From the NCBI GenBank assembly GCA_016841005.1, contig JAEORG010000007.1:1-47690 (forward strand): 47,690 bases of DNA, given 5' to 3'. The notes beneath the pieces are model-generated. The model was not told the origin of the DNA, made no database searches, and saw only the letters and a list, made by a program, of their open reading frames with translations. This stretch comes from Candidatus Thorarchaeota archaeon (GTDB taxonomy: Archaea; Asgardarchaeota; Thorarchaeia; Thorarchaeales; Thorarchaeaceae). Of this stretch, positions 42,497 to 47,690 are shown piece after piece (positions within the stretch are counted from its first letter, which is position 1; every line of letters starts with the position of its first letter). The position numbers and the translations under genes were made by a program.

Positions 42497-44096
42497 CTGC
42501 AGCCACCTTGCCCTCAAGACGACCCTTTTCTTTTAATGCTGTTAATAGTCGTACCAGAAGGTCCAATTTCAAGACCGTCTGTCCCTCGAAGGTCCCAACA
42601 TATGCCTCGTGCTCTTCCCCCAAATCATAGCATGTCGAATCATCTACATCAACCAAGAGACCAGGGACTTCGGTGTTCAAGAAATCACGATGGTGTTTAC
42701 TGTAAAACGCTTCGCAACAAGATCCAACATATCCTCGAGCTCCTTTTTCTTTGAACTCTTGAATGGTTTCAATAAGATCCTCGAAATTCTGAATTGTTCG
42801 AACAGGAATACCGAGTTCATGTGCGAGTGTATAGATTGTGCCAATTGTACACTGGCCACATTCGATACAACCCTCTGTATATCTGTAGTCACAACCAATT
42901 AGTTTGGCACAGTATGGTAATAAAATATAATCAAAATCCTGAGAAAGGACTTCATCAGGCAAGAAATTGACTGTCATTAGATGGTTCGCATCCTCAAGTG
43001 AGATTCCAATATCACTGAAAGCGACTTTTTTCGTTGCCTCAAGCATTAATCGGACGATCTCATCTGGTTCAATTCCAAATATCTTTGCGCCAGTTTCGTC
43101 AAAGAACTCCAACACATTCCTTCGGATTGTATCTTCATCTGCAGCTATATTCTTCAATTTCGCTTCCAAGTCCATAACGGCCCTTTGAGGAAATATTTGA
43201 AAGTCTCCAGTGATGTAGCTACTAGTGATGAAATTACCAGCGACATTCAGAGCTATTGATACTCTAATTAATCCTCCAGGTGTTTTCCGAACTGCGGTCA
43301 CCTGTCCCGCATGGCCTTTGGGTGGTTTTACCATATCTATCCAGTCATCAGACTGAAACTCTGGTAGAACTTCTGCAAATATTTCCTGCTCTTCAGGTAT
43401 AAGTTCCCCCCCTTCAAATTCAATCTGCAAAACTTCTTCAAATCCTTCTGCAATTGCAGCTTTAATCTCATCAAGAGGAGGAACATATCCTAACTCCCAC
43501 TTCAAACAAGTTACACGTTCTTTGACACTATCAATCTCTTTGTCTGCAAGCTTCTCAATTGGAATCCTTAATGTACGTAACATAAGATCTACATCAAAAT
43601 CTATGAGCAATGTGCCTTGGTATAGGAAAGCTCCTCCGCGCTCTGTGCCCCCAGTACCGGAAATTTTACGACCATTTATTTCTATGTCATTCTTGGGTCT
43701 GAACTCTGCATCTACACCCAATTTCTTCAGACCAGCAACAGTTCCTGCACAACTCAGACGAGCCAGTTTGTCCAAATCATATCTTAACTCACTGATACCA
43801 GGAGATTTTTTGTCTGCAATTATTTCCCAACCAAGACAGGTGGGCGTGAAGAGGATTGCTCCTCCACCAGTTATTCTTCTATTGAAATCTACACCATTTC
43901 TTTTGCAATATTCCACACGCACTTCTTGAGCGATTGATTGATGAAATCCAACCAGAACTGTTGAAGGGTTGAATTGAAGAAACCTCAGTGTGTTTGGAGA
44001 GACCCCATTTGAGCGACATTCAAGGAGTGCATCATCAAATGCCATGTTTTCTGCGCCAGTTAAAACACCTGTATCAAGCAACCTCCACTTGTCCAT
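42483..44096 (-). CDS. lplA: Lipoate-protein ligase fused to a DUF116 domain
   Basis: About 537 residues from MDKWRLLDTG. Part 1 (to about 245) is an LplA catalytic domain: RRITGGGAILF (lipoate/adenylate loop), KNDIEINGRKISGTGG (Lys-Asn-Asp and the second loop). Part 2 (about 255-380) is an LplB/accessory domain (SDDWIDMVKPP, IRVSIALNVAGNFITSSYITGDF). Part 3 (about 390-525) has a DUF116-like Cys set: C409, C415, C423, C426, C429, CC473-474 and C502 in 550-residue numbering, enough for one or more metal clusters. It would attach lipoate or octanoate to carrier proteins. The ATG at 44096 follows LipS2 by 4 nt, with GGAG in the LipS2 end. Confidence 0.88.
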   Translation of the reverse strand: MDKWRLLDTGVLTGAENMAFDDALLECRSNGVSPNTLRFLQFNPSTVLVGFHQSIAQEVRVEYCKRNGVDFNRRITGGGAILFTPTCLGWEIIADKKSPGISELRYDLDKLARLSCAGTVAGLKKLGVDAEFRPKNDIEINGRKISGTGGTERGGAFLYQGTLLIDFDVDLMLRTLRIPIEKLADKEIDSVKERVTCLKWELGYVPPLDEIKAAIAEGFEEVLQIEFEGGELIPEEQEIFAEVLPEFQSDDWIDMVKPPKGHAGQVTAVRKTPGGLIRVSIALNVAGNFITSSYITGDFQIFPQRAVMDLEAKLKNIAADEDTIRRNVLEFFDETGAKIFGIEPDEIVRLMLEATKKVAFSDIGISLEDANHLMTVNFLPDEVLSQDFDYILLPYCAKLIGCDYRYTEGCIECGQCTIGTIYTLAHELGIPVRTIQNFEDLIETIQEFKEKGARGYVGSCCEAFYSKHHRDFLNTEVPGLLVDVDDSTCYDLGEEHEAYVGTFEGQTVLKLDLLVRLLTALKEKGRLEGKVAADAKV

Positions 44097-44100
44097 GAAA

Positions 44101-45147
44101 TTACGCTCCATCCTCTTTAATCGAAAGAACATCATCCATTAAAGAACAACATTTGTCAGACATCTTCATTCGCAATCCGAGACCTTGAGCATATTCGTAT
44201 CCATCCTCAGTTGGATATGCAATTCCATTTATCCCAGCCTTGATTGCAAGTTTATCAGTTTCACGTCTATGTTCGCCATGAGGTCTCGCGCACCCTAGAA
44301 TCACTGGCTTATCAGGTAAAGCTAAGCGAGCAGCTAACAAGACTCTTGCAATGTCCATTGGACTAGATGGGGTGACATTCTCCATTGGAGTCCTTTCTAG
44401 AGGTTTGAATGCAACAACAATTACAGATGCTGGGTCATGATTTGCAATAATCCGAATCGCATTTGGCTCACCAGTTATCTTGCCATAATACAAACCCACA
44501 ACAATGTGTGGCATTATTGGAACACCGTTGTTCTCCAAATATGTCATTGAATCATCAAACGCTTGTGGTGTGACATTGAGATGGTAGACTTCTCGACAGG
44601 TTTCGATATCTCCAATGATGTCGAGCATCGCACCATCAACACCTGCATCCCCAAGTGCTTCAGCTACTTCTGGGTGCACAATCCCAGTATGGACCACAAT
44701 GTCTAAACCTAAATCATCTTTGATTCGTTTAAGTGTTGGAATGAATTTTAGGATAGGTGTATTGCCTAGACTTGTCGAACCACCACTTACAAGGAGACCC
44801 TTTCCGTTTCGTTCTTTTACCTTAACACTGGTCTTCCAGAGGTCTTCAGGGGTTAGTGTGGGAATCATTGTTTCCAGAAGTTGCCCATTGCAATGTTCAC
44901 ACTTCAATGCACAACCAGTGCCAGAAACCGAAACACTTGGAAAACGATATGGGTCAGTGGCGGTGTAGAAATCTGTAGAGTAGTGGACCATGCCTGGAGC
45001 ATGAAATCCTAGGGTATTTGAGAATCGTTTGCGTGAGATTTCGAATGCCCGTTTGAATAGAGGCTCAAGCTCATCCTCTGATCCGTTGAAACAAAGGTCT
45101 AGGATAGAATCTAGTGAATCACTCAAATTCGGTCTCGTCCTCGTCAT
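44101..45147 (-). CDS. lipS2: Lipoyl synthase LipS2-like radical SAM protein
   Basis: About 348 residues from MTRTRPNLSD. Radical SAM motif GCALKCEHC (C-x3-C-x2-C), then LLVSGGSTSLGN and IVVHTGIVHPEVAEAL. The C-terminal part includes LGCARPHGEHRRETDKLAIKAGI. It matches the second subunit of the archaeal two-protein lipoyl synthase (LipS1/LipS2), where both together insert two sulfurs into octanoyl groups. The frame is open to 45165; I chose the ATG at 45147, which overlaps the end of lipS1 by 29 nt, indicating coupled translation. Lipoate ligase follows by 4 nt. Naming rests on motifs and operon partners. Confidence 0.82.
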   Translation of the reverse strand: MTRTRPNLSDSLDSILDLCFNGSEDELEPLFKRAFEISRKRFSNTLGFHAPGMVHYSTDFYTATDPYRFPSVSVSGTGCALKCEHCNGQLLETMIPTLTPEDLWKTSVKVKERNGKGLLVSGGSTSLGNTPILKFIPTLKRIKDDLGLDIVVHTGIVHPEVAEALGDAGVDGAMLDIIGDIETCREVYHLNVTPQAFDDSMTYLENNGVPIMPHIVVGLYYGKITGEPNAIRIIANHDPASVIVVAFKPLERTPMENVTPSSPMDIARVLLAARLALPDKPVILGCARPHGEHRRETDKLAIKAGINGIAYPTEDGYEYAQGLGLRMKMSDKCCSLMDDVLSIKEDGA

Positions 45148-46243
45148 AAGTAAATGAATAATCAAACAATTGCTCTCGGATTAATTCAACATCTTCCGAA
45201 TTTGGTGGAATAGGATAATTCCTCCAATGGCCCATTGCAGCTTGATGTGGTGTACAGTTACCAAAGGGACGGTTACATGCATTGTCCATTGTTTCACCTG
45301 AGCAACCAGAAGTCATGAATGCTTCGCCTTTAGTTAGAATATCTTCAAAGTCCTCCTCGCTCAATCCGAATGATGTTAACTGCCCATCTGGATTGAATAT
45401 CATATCATCGAATCTTCCACGATTGTAGTTGATGATGTAACGGCCCATCTGCACTCGCCTGTATGCCCCTAGAGGTGGTTGAGGAACATCTTCCATAGCA
45501 GAACCTTCTTCTGGGAAGAAAGAGAATAGATGAGTATTTGCTCCCATGTCATGAGCCTTTTGAATCGTCTGAAGCATCTCGTACTCAGTTTCACCAACAC
45601 CGACTATTAGATGTATACCAACATTGAATGAACCAAAGACATCTACTGCTTCCTCAATAGTCTGCCAATACTTGTTCCATTTGTGAGGCCCAGAAACACC
45701 CTTGCCTCGTAACTTCTCAAAGATACCCTCAGTCGCAGCATCTACAGCTATTCCTACTTTGTCAGCCCCTGCTTCTTTCACACGTATAAGCCAATCTTTG
45801 TTTACAATTGTTGGTGTCAATAGAACAGAGATTCTTGGTATGACCTCTTTGATTTCAGAAACCACAGAAATACAATCTTCTCTGGCTCGTCCCAAGGTGA
45901 TCATAGATATACACACACGTTCAACATGAGGACACACACCACTTCTGATTGCTTCCTTCACTTCTTCAACGGAGAAAACAGGCCAGTCAACTCTTATGAA
46001 TGAATTCTCGGTCCACTCAGTTTCTGTTTCTCGTGATCCAGAAAGACCACAATACGCACATTTTGCGTGACAGCCTTCATCATAGGTAAGTAGTAAATTG
46101 ATACAGTGTAATTTTGCATCGCGATAAAATCTACCAGGTATTTTTCCCATGGTCATCGCTGCTGCAAGACTAGTTCGTACATGGGTTGGAGACTCATCTT
46201 CTGCCTGAGCTTCATCACTGTTGGTCGATTTTGGAGTCGTCAT
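45119..46243 (-). CDS. lipS1: Lipoyl synthase LipS1-like radical SAM protein
   Basis: 374 residues. The radical SAM cluster is YDEGCHAKCAYCGLSG (Cys58, 62, 65), with ISMITLGRAREDC and VGIAVDAAT further in the barrel. The C-terminus has a second Cys group, SGCSGETMDNACNRPFGNC, suitable for the auxiliary 4Fe-4S cluster that donates sulfur in lipoyl synthases. The N-terminal 25 residues are acidic and disordered-looking. The ATG has a strong AGGTGAT site 4-5 nt upstream. It begins the tightly packed lipS1-lipS2-lplA-FAD reductase operon. Related BioB-type radical SAM proteins exist, but the partner genes favour LipS1. Confidence 0.82.
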   Translation of the reverse strand: MTTPKSTNSDEAQAEDESPTHVRTSLAAAMTMGKIPGRFYRDAKLHCINLLLTYDEGCHAKCAYCGLSGSRETETEWTENSFIRVDWPVFSVEEVKEAIRSGVCPHVERVCISMITLGRAREDCISVVSEIKEVIPRISVLLTPTIVNKDWLIRVKEAGADKVGIAVDAATEGIFEKLRGKGVSGPHKWNKYWQTIEEAVDVFGSFNVGIHLIVGVGETEYEMLQTIQKAHDMGANTHLFSFFPEEGSAMEDVPQPPLGAYRRVQMGRYIINYNRGRFDDMIFNPDGQLTSFGLSEEDFEDILTKGEAFMTSGCSGETMDNACNRPFGNCTPHQAAMGHWRNYPIPPNSEDVELIREQLFDYSFTYDEDETEFE

Positions 46244-46291
46244 GAAGTATCACCTGTATGCTGAGATGCATGACCTCCCCTCCCTTCTCGC

Positions 46292-46311
46292 TTATTACAG
46301 TTGTGTAATAA
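46292..46311. promoter_or_regulatory. Perfect dyad before the lipoylation operon
   Basis: TTATTACA and TGTAATAA form a perfect 8-bp inverted repeat around GTTG, 49-68 nt upstream of the lipS1 ATG. I see no strong TATA box in this 91-nt gap, and the site could overlap the promoter as an operator or be a transcript hairpin ending the histone-deacetylase-family gene. Confidence 0.5.
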
Positions 46312-46334
46312 CATTGTGAACTTACTCACAGAAA

Positions 46335-47423
46335 TTAGGTTTCGGCTTTTAACCCATGAATTGGAAACACCGTTTTTTCCAATGCTTCGACATTGTTCCG
46401 AACAATTTCCCAAGTTTCCTCATCATCTTCAAATGGTGCGTCTTGTTTAGGTGCGAAATAATCGTGACCAGTAAGTACAGACATGACCTCACCGACACCC
46501 CAGCGAAATGTTTCAGGATGGTATCCACCTCCTGATACAACCCCAAGCCTTCCATTACTCCATCTATGCGCCGTGTTATGGATATATTCGGTAACATAAC
46601 GAATCACGTGTGTTGTCAGATTAAGATGCGCCAAAGGGTCGCGATAGTGCGCATCAAAACCAGGAAGGAATAATATGAATTCAGGTTTAAAGAAGTCAAC
46701 AAGCGGGGGAACCAACCGATCAAATGCGTATTTGTACACTGCATCTCCTGCATCAAGAGGAAACGGCATGTTTACACTATATCCCAAACCTCTATCTTTT
46801 CCGTTTTCATGAATATAGCCTTCATGAGGATACAACCATTCCGGATCTTCATGAAAAGAAATCATCAATACTTGCGGGTCATTATCGAAATAGGTTTGGG
46901 TACCATTTCCGTGATGGACATCAAAATCAGCAATAAGGACTCGTTTGAAACCTTTGTCTAATAAGTGGTATACCGAGGCTGCAACATCATTGAAGATACA
47001 AAAACCACCACCACGATCATATCTTGCATGATGGAAACCACCAGTAGGTGTATAGAAATGATCAATCTGTCCATTCAGAATTGCATCAACACCTGTGACT
47101 GTTGCACCACTTGTTATTAGAGCATTAGGATAAATCCCTTTGAACCCAGGAGTATCAATATCAATGTCTCCTACTCCGGTTTCAGATATCGACTTCACCT
47201 TTCGAATATATTCACCAGAATGAATTCTTGAGAGAAGATCTTCGCTTAGGGGTTTTGGCTTGATAATCTCCACATTAGATTTTTCCAAAAATCCTGAGGT
47301 TTCTATAAAATCTCTAATCATCTGAAACCTACCGATACGTACGGGATGTCTGCTACCAAAATCGAATGTTTCTAAAGAGGGATTCCACATGAATCCAGTT
47401 TTACAGGTTTCCGGGCGGTTCAT
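46335..47423 (-). CDS. Histone-deacetylase-family zinc amidohydrolase (AcuC/HDAC-like)
   Basis: 362 residues, full HDAC fold. Catalytic His pair in GGFHHARYDRGGGFC (His131, His132), zinc ligands Asp168 and His170 in IADFDVHHGNGTQ and Asp257 in LPGFDAHYRDP, and the transition-state Tyr in VVSGGGYHPE near residue 306. The enzyme removes acetyl or other acyl groups from protein lysines, polyamines or small molecules; archaeal members can also act on acetylated chromatin protein or acetoin-related substrates. A TATA box (CTTATATGG, about 47449-47457) lies 30 nt before the ATG, implying a leaderless mRNA. It is followed by the lipoylation operon. Confidence 0.93.
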   Translation of the reverse strand: MNRPETCKTGFMWNPSLETFDFGSRHPVRIGRFQMIRDFIETSGFLEKSNVEIIKPKPLSEDLLSRIHSGEYIRKVKSISETGVGDIDIDTPGFKGIYPNALITSGATVTGVDAILNGQIDHFYTPTGGFHHARYDRGGGFCIFNDVAASVYHLLDKGFKRVLIADFDVHHGNGTQTYFDNDPQVLMISFHEDPEWLYPHEGYIHENGKDRGLGYSVNMPFPLDAGDAVYKYAFDRLVPPLVDFFKPEFILFLPGFDAHYRDPLAHLNLTTHVIRYVTEYIHNTAHRWSNGRLGVVSGGGYHPETFRWGVGEVMSVLTGHDYFAPKQDAPFEDDEETWEIVRNNVEALEKTVFPIHGLKAET

Positions 47424-47448
47424 CTTGAGAATCTAGAACAATCTAACA

Positions 47449-47457
47449 CTTATATGG
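47449..47457. promoter_or_regulatory. TATA box shared by divergent genes
   Basis: CTTATATGG, nearly symmetrical, is centred 30 nt before the HDAC-family ATG on the minus strand. It is also about 32 nt before the plus-strand ATG at 47485, which has an AAGGTG ribosome binding site. It may serve both directions. Confidence 0.5.
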
Positions 47458-47484
47458 CCTCAGAAATATACACGCTTAAGGTGC

Positions 47485-47690
47485 ATGGTTAAATTGAGGC
47501 TGAGAGAGGTAGCGAAGGTACCTATTTCTTCAGATGCCTATAGTCTCTATGTCCGAGAAGGAACTCAGGCTTCCGCTCAGGTCTTTGCTCTTGACTATGG
47601 AGATAAGTTGCGAGTCTACGATGTTTCAGGTTCGTTGAAATCTTCAAGAAACTGGAGTAGTAAGGTTCGCTGTATAGCAGTTGGGGATAT
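47485..47690 (+). CDS. Beta-propeller-like protein, N-terminal part (cut by window edge)
   Basis: 68 complete codons to the window end. After MVKLRLREVAKVPISS the sequence VFALDYGDKLRVYDVSGSLK and WSSKVRCIAVGD has the strand pattern of WD40/FG-GAP-like propeller blades (short strands, aromatic and Asp-Gly turns, W and VRCIAVGD). The start is well supported by AAGGTG just upstream. Whether it is a true WD40 protein cannot be decided from one blade. It is divergent from the HDAC-family gene. Confidence 0.6.
   Translation, partial: MVKLRLREVAKVPISSDAYSLYVREGTQASAQVFALDYGDKLRVYDVSGSLKSSRNWSSKVRCIAVGD

Noticed and set aside
1..47690. tRNA, rRNA, CRISPR arrays, insertion sequences, phage genes
   Set aside because: Read through all intergenic regions on both strands; no cloverleaf-like, regularly repeated or transposase-like sequence was seen. 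A covariance-model search would be decisive.

Overview
This looks like a chromosomal segment of an archaeon. The archaeal markers are a proteasome alpha subunit, a fused ADP-forming acyl-CoA synthetase, a DtdA-type D-aminoacyl-tRNA deacylase, TrmB-like regulation, a two-protein LipS1/LipS2 lipoyl synthase, a geranylgeranyl-reductase-family flavoprotein, TATA boxes about 30 nt before several start codons, and GGTG/GGAGG ribosome binding sites. An Asgard archaeon (Thorarchaeota-like) is my best guess. It rests on the degenerate small-GTPase-like protein, the LIM-like and C2H2 zinc fingers, the reductive-dehalogenase-like protein and the many zinc-ribbon and coiled-coil proteins. It is an inference; no rRNA or ribosomal protein is present to settle it. 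I saw no tRNA, rRNA, CRISPR array, transposase or phage gene.

Layout. 1-6 kb, mostly minus strand: nitroreductase, two tandem LIM-like zinc-finger membrane proteins, then a DRTGG-domain protein translationally coupled to the acyl-CoA synthetase. 6-8.4 kb, plus strand: a 46-residue ribbon-helix-helix regulator with a palindromic candidate operator, and a tandem pair of unknown Cys-rich proteins. 8.4-11.1 kb, minus: DUF362 protein, aminotransferase and CxxCxxCC protein in an operon. 11.1-14.3 kb: a MoeB/ThiF-type E1-like enzyme, an acidic Pro-rich protein, a P-loop-less GTPase-like protein, a zinc-ribbon membrane protein and RimI-like acetyltransferase. 14.3-22.5 kb, minus: a run dominated by coiled-coil proteins, including a 1300-residue protein with a TrmB-like head and tail, with DtdA embedded. 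22.5-26.4 kb: an ORF interrupted by an in-frame UGA, a winged-helix regulator, a divergent pair whose promoters appear to lie inside each other's genes, and a divergent beta-carbonic-anhydrase-like protein. 26.6-34.3 kb: a double PRC-barrel protein, a membrane-spanning sensor with cytoplasmic winged helix and zinc ribbon, a C2H2 mini-protein, MsrB, a surface M28 peptidase, membrane protein, RimK-like ligase and thioredoxin-fold protein. 34.3-39.9 kb: proteasome alpha, a NrdG-like radical SAM activase, a coiled-coil membrane protein paired with a winged-helix/zinc protein, a small basic protein and a PAS histidine kinase. 40-47.4 kb, minus: reductive-dehalogenase-like protein, FAD reductase, lipoate ligase fused to DUF116, LipS2, LipS1 and a histone-deacetylase-family amidohydrolase. 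A plus-strand beta-propeller-like gene runs off the right edge.

The most coherent functional unit is the lipoylation operon (LipS1, LipS2, LplAB-DUF116, FAD reductase), whose genes overlap or nearly touch and which has a perfect dyad in front of it. Next in interest are the coiled-coil cluster, the Cys-rich paralogue pair and the interrupted UGA ORF.
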